Shown: positions 34,874-45,448 of the stretch, piece by piece
Layout of the letters: the number at the start of each line of letters is the position of its first letter
Position numbering within the stretch: the first letter of the stretch is position 1
From: Lucifuga dentata
Lineage: Eukaryota; Chordata; Actinopteri; Ophidiiformes; Bythitidae
NCBI GenBank assembly: GCA_014773175.1
Contig: VXCM01000455.1
Span: forward strand, 1 to 64,000
DNA length: 64,000 bases
Direction: 5' to 3'
Notes under the pieces: model-generated
Database searches by the model: none
What the model was told of the DNA's origin: nothing
What the model saw: only the letters and a program-made list of their open reading frames with translations
Made by a program: the position numbers and the translations under genes

Positions 34874-35000
34874 AGTTTAGTTTCGCAAACCGAAGAAGAA
34901 AACCGATTTAAAATCCTCTCCCGCCCGTGATTTGAGTTTCACGCCAAAAGTTTACATTTGGGGGCTGGCTGGAACGCAAAGCATCATGGGTAATGCAGTT
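34874..35000 (-). promoter_or_regulatory. SERTA gene promoter and leader exon, with E2F-like and ZNF143-like sites
   Basis: The leader exon should end at 34874. On the minus strand 34949-34937 reads TTTTGGCGTGAAA, one base from a palindromic E2F site, and TCCCGCC lies at plus 34918-34924. At 34999-34975 (minus) is a sequence close to the ZNF143/SBS motif (ACTGCATTACCCATGATGC, then TTTGCG). The transcription start is not determined. Confidence 0.5.
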
Positions 35001-35763
35001 TATTTACCTTACATACCAAAATGTTGACGTTTCACGGTAGAATGTAAAGGAACGCGAAACTAAATTTGTTGATAAATCAAAGAAATCATACAACGTATAG
35101 CCTTGTAAATTCAGCTTCGCCTAGACCATCTTTTCAACGTGTTTTTTTATTTTTCATTGCATTGCATTAATTCCTAAGTGATTACATCACCGACAGAACC
35201 AGGATTACCATCCGCGTGTTTATGTTAAATATAAAAGTAATCAAATACTATTAAAGTCTCAAAATGGTTATTTCAGTTGGAATATTTTATCATATTTGAG
35301 AATGATTACTGTAAGATAAGACTATAACGTCGGTCTTGTGAAGATATAACGTTTACTGGAACTATCAATAAATCTACAGGCCAAGTGTTAAAAACCTAAT
35401 TTTTTCGAGGCAGGTTTTTCTGGAAATATCTCTTGAAGTACCCTGAAAGTCATGTGAGGCTTTCACATGTACACGTCCACAGAAATTTACCTCTGAAAAG
35501 ATGTCCAAAGATGATTTTTTTTTTTTTTTTCCANTTTTTTTTTTTTTTTTCCAACTATGAGAATTTGTCTTACCTGACAAAGACGGTTGTCAAGCAGGAA
35601 ATAATTTAGCAGACAAAACTTCTACTGTCAAATAGCAACAACATGCCAAAAAATATTGTTTGAGCCAAGGCGCGTTTTAATATCGTCTCGTTTTAAAATT
35701 CCAGCACTCGACTTTTTCACCCTAAGACCAGTGTCTAGTTTGAAAAAACAAAAAAGTGTTTTA

Positions 35764-35790
35764 GCTCCGCCCCCGTCCGCGGATTGGACA
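35764..35790. promoter_or_regulatory. GC box and inverted CCAAT cluster
   Basis: AGCTCCGCCCCCGTCCGCGG is followed directly by ATTGG. It stands out in AT-rich sequence and no transcript could be tied to it. Confidence 0.3.
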
Positions 35791-36262
35791 ATAGAGAGCA
35801 TCCGGTCAATGATTTCTAAATAAGATTACAGTTTGTGGAGTGTACTTTTTCAGTAGGTAATAATAAAGTTACAAATAGTTTTGTTTAAGTAAATTAACAG
35901 ATTAATTTAATTAATAAAGCATATTTATAAAACAAAATTTATAAAATTATATTAAAGATGCAAAGTAGCAATTCTGTTTCATTTTTCTGTCAGCTACAAG
36001 ATAAAGAACTACTTGATCTAATTTAGGAGGAATGAACATTGCTTGTAAGTATCTTGATGCAATTATGTTGTCCTGTACGCCACTTTTAATGCCAGCTCTT
36101 CCATATGTGTATATTAAAAAATATGAATTTTCTGATCTGAACAACTGCTCAACAATAACATGAAATGCAATAACATGGTCAAACGTTGCTTTATTCATTT
36201 ATGTTTTGGTTTGTTTTTCTTTTTAGAATGTGTCACAACCAGTCATGAATTTTCAGTGTTTG

Positions 36263-36455
36263 GTTGCCCGTAGGTGTGAATGAGAGTGTGAATGTGTTTG
36301 TCTGTCTCTGTGTCAGCCCTGCGATAGACTGGCGATCTGTCCAGAGTGTACCCCGCCTCTCGCCCTATGACTGCTGGGATAGGCTCCAGCCCCCCCCCGT
36401 GACCCTTAACAGGACAAACGGGTTTAGAAAATGGATGGTTGGTTGGGTGGTTAAT
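36263..36455 (+). repeat. SINE-like 3' fragment
   Basis: GTAGGTGTGAATGAGAGTG, CAGCCCTGCGATAGACTGG, TGTACCCCGCCTCTCGCCC and TGGGATAGGCTCCAGCCC are the well-conserved 3' half of the same fish repeat, with a short ATGGATGGTTGG tail. Confidence 0.85.
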
Positions 36456-36856
36456 TGCGTGATCAAAAGATGACTTTTATTTTGAAGCCAGAAATTGCAA
36501 TTTCCGGGGTCACACGTGCTCTCACTGGTACTTTTTTCCCCCAGTAGCAGTTGCACAACAGCAACACATGCCACTCATTTGACCTATTGATTCCTGACTT
36601 TTAAAATCTCTAGAGCCAGACGCCCCCAATGTTTTCATTCAAATCCAATAAAAAAAAGGCCAAATAAGAACACCCCCACCCCCCCATACACACTTAATAA
36701 CAACTTAAGATTTCTTAGCTTCTTTATCTACTGTTAATGTTTTTTCTAAACTGCCATACAATTTGTGATTATCATTACTGTTATCACTCAAACAGGCCAT
36801 AGCCTACAGATATATGGGTTCACATGACACTTCACCACAACTTTAATGTACAACTC

Positions 36857-36862
36857 TTTATT
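36857..36862 (-). terminator. blvrb: Candidate blvrb poly(A) signal
   Basis: TTTATT on the plus strand, that is AATAAA on the minus strand, about 430 bases past the blvrb stop. Confidence 0.55.
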
Positions 36863-37287
36863 TTCAAAAGCTATAAAAGCAGAACTATATTTGAACACTG
36901 ACAAAAACATCACATGATGAAATGTTCAGTGGTAAAGCACAAAATCATCAATATCCAGCAGTTTGCAAAAACAAAGAACTGATGAAATCCAACAGCTGTA
37001 GCTAAAGCAGCCATACATGTGTGGCCCTTGTTTTCTCTTAGTGCAACATAGAATAAATTTGATATTATTACAGCATAATAGCAACAAATGATCATAAATG
37101 GCAAAAACAGAGGTATTGGACCAAGCAAGCTGACAGTTTGAGTCTAAACTGGCGTATTTTCTTTCATATATATCAACTAACAAGCATTTTCTTTCAGGTG
37201 TGTCATGGTGAAAGGAGGAATGATGATGCAGTTACAGGAGATTTAAATGTGTTGCTGTCCAAAGATGTGGCGCTGGGTCTTCCACAG

Positions 37288-37442
37288 TTACTTGTACTCT
37301 CCCCACAATCCAACTGTCTTGCCGTCCCACTCTGATGTGCCCAGACATTTGACAAAGAAATGTCCCAGGTCGTGTTTAGAGATGGCTCGTCCTTTCAGCA
37401 TCTTCTCTGCGACCTGATAGCGCTCTGTCAGAGGAAGGTCAC
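37288..37442 (-). CDS. blvrb: blvrb exon 5 with stop
   Basis: Acceptor TCTCTGCAG; encodes [35 protein letters not shown] and ends TVGLWGEYK with TAA at 37288-37290. Confidence 0.95.
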
Positions 37443-40400
37443 CTGCAGAGAGAGACAGAAAATAAGGTAGAGCATATGTTATTGCATTAGAGTGTGACTT
37501 TTTTTTTACCCACATGCCTCTGTATTTGTTTATTTGAAAACAAAATGATAATCAAATGCCATTTACACTTCAACGATAAATTTCGTGTAGATTTTTATTT
37601 AAAAAAACATCTGAAACCTGAATTCCATTATTCACAAATGAAGTTACTTTAATGCTTTCGAGTGTGAGGCATCAGATTAGCACAACACTGCAACTGCAAC
37701 ACTTTTATGTTAAATTATTTCAACAAATGTTTTTTCCATGTATTAAAGAACCATACCGGCGAGTTTGCATATTTAAGACCAATAGACTACCGCATACACA
37801 TTACATTACTGACGACCATTTTCCAATGCATAAAACCATATTTTCATTTTCCTGTTGTTTTGTGAAATCACCTAATCTTTCAAAATCAAATGTTCATTTG
37901 GTATGCCAACCTTAAAATTTAATCTTTTGACTACTAACATGTATGTCCGAATGTAGAAGGGGCAGTCATTTTTAATTTCTAAGTAAAAGCCTCCTGGGAC
38001 TATATTCCCTGGCAGAGACATACATTGTCTTCTGTGCAGCTCTTGGACCAGTTAAACAAAGTAACTTTGACAAAAAACTTAACTGACATTGTATTCACTG
38101 TGATAGATTACCTATTTCAATCAGTCTTTACATGTTGATTTTAATAGCATACTGGAATGAACTGAAACCAAGGGCAGTCTGAAAGGCAGGAAAAACAATC
38201 CTAAAATTCTAGTATATTTTGGTAAATAGTTGTCTGTAATGTTACATGTATGCGGATTGTATGTATTGGGTTCAAATGTAGAAAATTGATAATATTGCCC
38301 TTTAAATTCTCCATTTCTACTTCCAACTGACCGTCAATGTGAGGAGGCATGACGGCCACATAGTCCAGCCCAGATGTTTTCACCACTGTGTACATTCTGT
38401 CATGGTCCTCTGTCAGAGGAATGAGGCGGGGCGGGACTTTGGAGCGATCCCACAGCAGGAAAGCTGGGAGGAATAGAAAAACATAATGTAATAATGATTA
38501 GGAGTTATAGAGAGGAGGAAAAAAGGGTTGGGGGGGAAAAAAAGGAATAAAATGAGTGATAAGACAGTACAGAAGAAAAAAGTTAAATGTGTTATCTTTT
38601 ATTTTCTATCTGTATTATCTATTAATATCTCTGTTAATTAAATCAGTAAATTTTAAGTGATAGAAAAATATAATCTGATAAAGACAGAACATTATTTTCA
38701 CTGATTCATATGTAAAGTTCATACTGTAGGCATTGTAATGTGAAAAAGTGTTGGAAGATTGTGACTGCCCTCTGGTGGATCTTTAGAGAAGTGCAGCAAG
38801 ATTGTATCATCTGCACAGGACAGTTATTCTGTCGTGTAAAGTTCAAAAACCAAAGCAAATTCAGCATCATGTCATGAAAAAGTCACAAAAATCATCCGTA
38901 ACCTTATGATTTATCTAACTGTAATAATGAATGCTAGGTATTTCTCAAATGTCTGGGTTTATATCAGATGGTCTATTTAGTAATTATGCTGTTTTAGCAT
39001 TAGGGACAATTATACCATACAAGCTTGAGTTAAAAAATTATAATGTGAAACTGTTGACATCAGTGCAAATACATTTTCTATGACTGTCTAAACTTCCTGC
39101 TCTTTCTGGCTTTATCTCCTGTGGTAAAACTTGCCTGGATACAAAATAAGATTAAAAAAACAAAAGTATTTTCAGGGATTTTTTTTTTTTTTTTTTTTTT
39201 TTAAACCTAGACCAGCTCCATACACAGAGTCCAATCACTTTTAACATACCTGACATGCAGGCAACCATTTTGCAGATCCCTCGAGCCTTCATGGCTTCCA
39301 CGATGTTCTTGGTACCTTCAGACATCATGGTGGTCGGACCTGATGAGCACAGATGGGTTCAGAATCAGAGACTGACTGCTGGTGATATTCCAACTCTCAT
39401 CATAAATGTATTAACAGAAATAGGATGCAGACATTCAAAACCTCATGCAATCCAAGTGCATAATTTTAAAAACAAAATGTAATGCAATTGTCAAACACAT
39501 TTGGTTTAGCATATAGGACGGCATTTGCATTTAGGACGGCAGCAAAAGCATACATGAATAGATGTGTATGCAATTTTTATTTGCTCTCAGATTTGGCATA
39601 ATTCTGCATAAAGCCAGTGTTCTTCTCTTCTGTTTGCTTGGCTGAGGGTCTTTGCTTGTATTCTGAGTCTTACTGATGTCGTTCCTGGTGCCCAAGACGA
39701 TGATGACGGCATCCTGGCCCTCCATAATCTTATTCACATCATCTTTATTCAACACGTCTCCCACCACCACCCCGCTGGCTTTATGGTCAGCAGGCAGTTT
39801 GGTGGGGTCCCGCACCAGCACTGACACATTATAACCTGAGTGAGGAAACCAATGAGATCAGGTCAGGGCTAAAATCCAACTCCAGATTAACAATGTTGAA
39901 CACAAACAATCTGCTATATCTAACAGATTCCATAGGTTATTTTGCTATTACTTTGGGGCTGGAATGGCCTAAAGGTTAAAGGTTTGCTGGTTCAAACTCA
40001 GACTGGAGAAAGCTGAGTGGGGGAAGTGAATCAGCAGCACTTTTCTCTTGTTACTTTCACCAAGGTGTCTTTGAGAAAGGCATCTAAACCTTCTGTTTCT
40101 CCAAACTCGTTGTTTGGAGAAACAGAAAGGGACTGTGGTGTTAGAAGAGCACTGGTGTCTAAACCTTCCTCCTCCTCCTGCCTTCATTGATGGTTTGATA
40201 AATGTTGAAACTTTCTCAAAAAAAAGTGATGTGACAGTTTCACCTGTTTGCAACGATCCAGCTGAAACTGTCACTTTGACCTGGTTGTGTAGGGCCTTTA
40301 CGTTTACATTCAGCAGAGCGACTGTTTGAGCTTCCATCCAACTCAAACTGAAACTTAAATGAAAGCTGTCAAATTTTCTAGAAGCTTCTCTATCCACTGT

Positions 40401-41408
40401 GGAGCCTGTGTGAAATCTAGGTGCAGAGCCACCCTCTCTGTGCAGAGGAGATAAAGAGGAGCTTTCTGCTATCAGCCTGCGGTGACTCAGCACAAAGCTG
40501 AACTGTAATGTCTAACGTGACTCAACAGTTTTTCTGTCCCATGGTGACTAGTGGGACAAGGAAATGAAAATGCTGGTAGAACAAATAACCATCTGACACA
40601 TGCTTGCATAAGAATTTTGCATTAATGTCTGTTAGTGTTTCTAAGGGTTATTGTTCTAAATAGATCAAAATCAGATATGAACCATACTGAATCACCATAA
40701 AAAAAAAAAAAAANAAAAAAAAAAAAAAAGTCAGATGAAAGTGTTTATGGTGATTCAGTATGGTTCATATCTGATAGGTCATATTAAAGATAAAATACCA
40801 CAAAACCTGAAAATACCTCAATATCAATATGTCAATTTAATTTGACAATATTTTAGATGTTTTTTGATTAATTTTGATGCTGTCAGAGCTTAAACAATCT
40901 TTAAGAAAATTTTAAATTTTAAGTAAGAAATCATTGGTAATGTGGATACGATGACCAAGTTTAGATATGTGCATTTATATTTATTATAGTGATAAAAGCG
41001 CATTCATCCAATAAAGTAGCAGCAAGCAAGTGAACAACCTGCTGCTCTGTGAACCCCTGTGAGTTTTTTTTATTTATTTATTTTTGCTGTTTTTTAATAA
41101 TAATCTGCCCTATTCTGCTGGATAAATTTGTTTTCTTGACTACTGTAGATAAAATGCTGAGTACTGGTGAAGCTTCATTCTACTGTATTTTATTCTATTC
41201 TGTTGTTTTGATGGTGCAGAACTTTTTTTTTTTTTTTTTTTAAATAACCGGGCCTCTCAATCGCCAACCAAGTGGTGACCAACAATGCGCCAGTGTCTAT
41301 TCTATTCTATTCTATGTCCTCACCTGCAGCCACAGCTTGTGAAAGGGTCGTCAGTCCGGTCATTCCCGTAGCTCCAAATATCGCGACATTTTTAATGGAG
41401 GCGGACAT
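37288..41408 (-). CDS. blvrb: Biliverdin reductase B / flavin reductase (NADPH)
   Basis: Five exons (41408-41324, 39835-39674, 39339-39250, 38463-38332, 37442-37288) all join in phase 1 and give 207 residues (human: 206). The cytosolic enzyme reduces flavins and biliverdin IX-beta with NADPH. Seen: Rossmann dinucleotide motif IFGATGMTG (Gly12, Gly15, Gly18), [53 protein letters not shown] and [10 protein letters not shown]. Residues equivalent to human Ser111, His132 and His153 are kept (Ser112, His133, His154). It is divergent from sptbn4, as in mammals. The intact frame and key residues argue for a functional enzyme. Confidence 0.96.
37747..38301. mobile_element. TTAA-flanked T2/Kolobok-like MITE, copy F (blvrb intron 4)
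   Basis: It starts AGAACCATACCGGCG and ends GATAATATTGCCCT, with TTAA at 37743-37746 and 38302-38305. It lies inside intron 4, its outer TTAA 26 bp from the exon 4 donor. Confidence 0.8.
38332..38463 (-). CDS. blvrb: blvrb exon 4
   Basis: Acceptor CCTCCCAG; encodes [35 protein letters not shown] and VAVMPPHID. Donor GACG|GTCAGT. Confidence 0.95.
38464..39249. other. blvrb intron 3
   Basis: AT-rich, with a T-run at about 39179-39202. No element recognised. Confidence 0.7.
39250..39339 (-). CDS. blvrb: blvrb exon 3
   Basis: Acceptor GCTCATCAG; encodes [19 protein letters not shown] and ICKMVACMS. Donor GTCAG|GTATGT. Confidence 0.95.
39340..39673. other. blvrb intron 2
   Basis: About 330 bp. 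I see nothing beyond splice sites. Confidence 0.7.
39674..39835 (-). CDS. blvrb: blvrb exon 2
   Basis: Acceptor CCTCACTCAG; encodes [31 protein letters not shown] and GTRNDI. Donor CATCA|GTAAGA. Confidence 0.95.
39957..40090 (+). repeat. tRNA-derived SINE fragment
   Basis: GGTTCAAACTC resembles box B. It is followed by CCAAGGTGTCTTTGAGAAAG, close to the CAAGGTG..CTTGAGCAAGGCA block of fish SINEs. Confidence 0.55.
40670..40775. repeat. 32-bp inverted repeat around an N-broken A-run
   Basis: 40670-40701 and 40744-40775 are exact reverse complements; the N is at 40714. Confidence 0.85.
41324..41408 (-). CDS. blvrb: blvrb exon 1
   Basis: ATG at 41408-41406; encodes [20 protein letters not shown]. 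Donor GCAG|GTGAGG. Confidence 0.95.
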
Positions 41409-41619
41409 GATTTTTTAACAGACGGGCTCTGTGACAGTTTGAGTGTCCGTGGGTCGCACTGCAGCGTGTCCACAGCAGAGGAAACTTTCACCCAAACTGT
41501 CATGTAACGTGTAGAAATGTCTCTTTGTAGGTAACAGGAAGAGAGGCGCGTCCTTCCGCGGGTCACGCTGCTCCGCCTGCACGGAGAGTTAAAGGAGCCG
41601 TGCTGGCTTATTGGTTTAA
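41409..41619 (-). promoter_or_regulatory. blvrb: blvrb promoter/5' UTR region
   Basis: GC is raised (GGCGCGTCC, CCGCGGGTCACG). An inverted CCAAT (ATTGG) sits at 41610-41614, about 200 bp upstream of the ATG. It is bounded upstream by MITE copy G. No TATA box seen. Confidence 0.45.
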
Positions 41620-42171
41620 AGGACCATACCGTCCATTTTTCATGTTTGAGCGTATATATTCAATTTTCATACACGTAAGCAGGACAAGCATTTCCCAGAA
41701 GATAAAACCATATTTTAGCTTTCCTGATATTTTGCAAAACCTCAATCTTTCAAAATAAAATTTTTAAGTGATACACCCACCTTTTTAAAAAAAAAAAAAA
41801 AAAATCAATGTTTCTCCTGCTAATGGTTACGCAGCCTTATGACGTCACAGTCGTTAAAATTTTTCAATAAACACAGGTCTTCTTTTGGGAATATTCCCTG
41901 GTGGAGACATACATTCACTCCACGCTTTTTATTGTGCTCAAATGTTAAAATATGTAACTTCGAAAAAACCTGAATGTACATCTTGTTGGCGATGATGGAT
42001 TACCTCAACAAGTTGATTTTCATAGCGTACCAGAATGGCGGTCTGGAAGGTAGGAAAAAATTCTAATTAGTTATTCCAGTAGTATGCTTTGGGAAATGAT
42101 TGTCAGTAACATTACATGTATGAAAATTGAATATATTAGGCTCAAACATGCAAAATGGATGGTATGGTCCT
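41620..42171. mobile_element. TTAA-flanked T2/Kolobok-like MITE, copy G
   Basis: It starts AGGACCATACCGTCC and ends GGATGGTATGGTCCT, with TTAA at 41616-41619 and 42172-42175. The interior contains TGACGTCAC. It is inserted about 210 bp upstream of the blvrb start codon. Confidence 0.85.
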
Positions 42172-43236
42172 TTAAAAATTTAATCTAACATTCATTTTCC
42201 TTTTTTTTTTAATAACAAACTCAACTATAAGCAGGAACTAAATCCGCATTGAATTTATACAAAAATTAATTAAGCAGCAGATACAGCAAATCTAACACAA
42301 AATGTAACACACTATAAATAAACATAAGAAAAATTTAATATTTAATAAAAATAAAGAATAGGATTATTTACTATAATATAGATTCATTTCTTCATATAAC
42401 ATAAATGAACGTTTTATACATTTCATTTGTAAAGACAAAAATGTTCCAAATCTTTTTTTTAAACCCTATAAATCTACATTAAGGAACAGTTTGTAAATTA
42501 TTTGGAATTTCTCCACAATCCAAAGTCACAATTTTAGACAAACTCATTATGTTTGAACTAATAACAAACAAGCAGTAATACATCTCAGTGCTTTTGTTGA
42601 TTATATTCTTAAATCATTCATAACCCAGCAAAAGCAAGAACCTTTTACTGAATAACTGATAGAAGCTCTGTTAGCATCAATATCCTCCAAATCCATGTTT
42701 CTCCTTACGCAGCCTTATGAAGTCAGTTGTTACAATTTTTTGATAAACACAGTCTTCTTTTGGGACTACATTCACTCCAAACTTTTGCTGTAGCTGATAA
42801 GTTTAACCTCACCCATCAAGCTATCCAGCCAGCCAGACTGTGTTCAATACTGCATTCATCTGTATTTCTACCTGGCCCTCCACCCATATCCATCCATCCA
42901 TCCACCCAACAATGCAAGAGCTATATGCAAAATTGCATCTGTCTATTTCTATCTGGCTGTCCATTTTTTCTTCTGTTCTTCCATCCATCCATCTGTATGT
43001 CCAACAATGTATTTCTACAGGTATCTGGATATCCATCTATCCATCCATCCATCCATCCCTCCCTCTTTCTTGTTTTCAAATGGACTTTAATTTTTATATG
43101 CATTAAAGCTGCACACACCCTTGGACCTTAAATCTTCTGTTGCTAAATATTGCTATTCACATTTCAATGACAACTGGAATTGTTTTTCCCCTAAATCACT
43201 GTAAAACGCGGCCTCTTGTGGTTTACTGCCAAAAGT

Positions 43237-43237
<1 letters not shown>
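42172..43237. other. Intergenic, between blvrb and sptbn4
   Basis: AT-rich sequence, a stray fragment of the MITE interior (about 42690-42790: TTCTCCTTACGCAGCCTTAT, then TCTTCTTTTGGGACTA) and degenerate CCAT repeats (42884-43070). Confidence 0.65.
42884..43070 (+). repeat. Degenerate (CCAT)n tract
   Basis: Several short CCATCCATCC runs separated by unique sequence. Confidence 0.75.
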
Positions 43238-43272
<35 letters not shown>

Positions 43273-43303
43273 NCTCTCCCTCCCTCCCTCCCTCCCTCCC
43301 TCC
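43238..43303 (+). repeat. (CT)n then (CCCT)n microsatellite upstream of the sptbn4 leader
   Basis: A pure CT run to 43272, an N at 43273, then CCCT units. Confidence 0.9.
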
Positions 43304-43721
43304 TCGACGCACTGATGCTGCTTTTTTCTCTCCAGCATCACCAGAAGAGGAGGAGGAGGCGGAGGAAGGAAGTTGAGGTTGTGTCAGGTGGAAACGGGGA
43401 CCTCTATGGATATCACCACCACCATCACCATCATCATCCTCCTCCTCCACCACCGGCTCGCGTCCTCCGCGCACAGAGCGCACCGAGCATCTCCCGACCG
43501 GCGGTCACTGCTGCGGGCACACGGCGCCCTTACCCTGCGCTAAGACGTTGCATTTCCCCGATGCACACTCCTTGGATCTCCACAAACCGTTTGTGGTTGC
43601 AGTAAGGACTAACAGAGGGGGACCCCGCTGGAATAAAGCCTGGACAAACCTCTCTTCATCCACACAACCTCACGACGTCTTGTTACCGGAGGAGGACAAA
43701 CCAAAGCAAAACCAGCTGACG
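43304..43721 (+). promoter_or_regulatory. sptbn4: sptbn4 GC-rich promoter and non-coding leader exon
   Basis: A CpG-rich block (GCTCGCGTCCTCCGCGC, CGACCGGCGGTCACTG) ends in a good donor, GACG|GTAAGG, at 43721/43722. The next exon carries the start codon, so this is read as 5' leader. Its start is not defined. It contains two short upstream open frames, 43406-43543 and 43561-43605. Confidence 0.6.
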
Positions 43722-45422
43722 GTAAGGCCGTTTTAAGGACGACGGCATGGCGTGGTTCCTCCTTTAGTGCTCCCTGTGTGCGCAAGGAGGCGAGGTGCAT
43801 GTTCTTCTTTTTTTTTCTTTTTTGCAGGGACGCCGGCCTGCATTTGGGTGCAGGGTATACCGCAGTGATCCGGCGGGGGGACGCGGCGTGTTTAGGTGTT
43901 TTTTCACCTCGGTGTGTGTCAGGATTCATGTATGGCAAAGTGTTCGTGCTGTGGTTGTGCGTCTGTCAAAGCCGGTTGAAAGGATAAACGGTTAGAGAAG
44001 CAGAACAGAGGCCTAGTGTCATCATGATGTGTGTCATACCTCCTCATTTTTGGATTTGGTGGAAATTAAAATAGGCCGATCACAAGTTTTATTTCCTGAT
44101 GGTTGTCTTGAATTCTAAGAACTTTTGTCAAAATATGGACACACAAACATCTACACAACTTCTCAAGCAGGGAAGACTAGTAATATTCCTATAATCCCAT
44201 TATATTCCTGTAATTCTCTGCAGGGTGTGTGGCCTGAAGTTTATCTTAAAAATTGCAGGGGTTTAGATATGTTATTATAATCTATTTAAATTCTTATATT
44301 TAATATACTACAGGGCTTGTATTGTGTTTGTGGTTCTCACCAAGAGTGACCTCACACTTACTGCTGCAACTAAGGATTACAGATTGCTAATTAATCGATT
44401 AATCAGTTGTTTAGTCCTCAAAAACTTAAATATCATCTTGTTTCTACAGGCTAAAATGATGTTTTTGGACCAGTTGTTGTCTAGTCCAATGATACTGGAT
44501 TTTTGAGGTCGTTTACTAATGCCAATATTTGTTGATATCTGGCCAGTATTTTTTTTTAACATAAAATTAACAGCCATGTTTGACCAGAATCCTTTGAATT
44601 TTGCTTATGAAAGAGTTGTGAGACCTACATTACTGAAGTAGTATATGTTACAGTTAAACAATGTTTTATCAAAGATGATAATAATAATGAGGAAAAACCA
44701 TTATAACAAAAACTAAACTTGAATTAAGAAATCTAAATAAACTTGCATAAAATAAATATTATAAAACACTGATGTGCTGCAGTTTGTTTTTGCATACATG
44801 GGCGATATTGATAAACAAATATTGGCTGATGATATTGGCTTGCTGATATTAGTCAGTATGAATATTGTCCTGACCTAAAGTCAAATAATGCAAACTTGTT
44901 CAATTTAGACATGACAGAAACAGATAAAAGAAACAAAAATGTACATTTGAGGAGCTAAAACCAGTTCCTCATGAGTCTTAGCAGGACTCATTATTAAAAT
45001 AGGACTCATTATTGAAATTGTCAGAGTATTTCTCTGACTAGTTGATTAATGGAATAATTATTCCAGCACTGCTCATTTCACTTTGGTATCAGTTTGTAGT
45101 TTTGTAATTTTTCTGCTGTTATAAGGCCAAAATACTCAGATTATCCTCATAAGAGGCAAGTCTAACAACAACTTGGCTTGCTTTAGCATCAGAAGGAGCC
45201 GGTGCACTGTTGTTTATCTCATTGTGACGTGGTGCGTTTCTTACAGCTGCAGTGCAAAGTCACTACAGGCAGATTTGCATTAAAATGATCAATAGATGCT
45301 GCATGTGGTCATTATCTGTAGTGTCTGTAGTGAATATCTGGAGCTTTATTATATTATTTGATAACCAGAAGAAGCTCATGCAGAGGTGTACAGACGGACA
45401 GATTGTTGATTAGCAGTGTATG

Positions 45423-45448
45423 GTGTGTGTGTGTGTGTGTGTGTGTGT
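45423..45448 (+). repeat. (GT)n microsatellite
   Basis: Thirteen uninterrupted GT units. Confidence 0.9.

Larger units (their letters stand above)
35001..37287. other. Intergenic region between the SERTA gene and blvrb
   Basis: It holds an N-broken T-run (35534), a GC-box/CCAAT cluster near 35764-35790, a SINE copy (36263-36455) and the probable blvrb 3' UTR (36857-37287). No gene seen. Confidence 0.7.
39836..41323. other. blvrb intron 1
   Basis: It contains a tRNA-SINE-like stretch (about 39957-40090), a 32-bp inverted repeat around an N (40670-40775), a T-run (41222-41241) and a short TTCTA repeat (41297-41315). An open frame at 39969-40493 on the minus strand has no recognisable protein content. 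Confidence 0.7.

Noticed and set aside
39969..40493. 174-residue open frame on the minus strand within blvrb intron 1
   Set aside because: It lies between two well-supported exons, overlaps a SINE-like stretch and shows no domain, composition or splice support.
43216..43605. 129-residue frame with a His-rich run in the sptbn4 leader
   Set aside because: It reads through a CT microsatellite and an N. The His run comes from CAC/CAT repeats, and spectrin homology starts only in the next exon.
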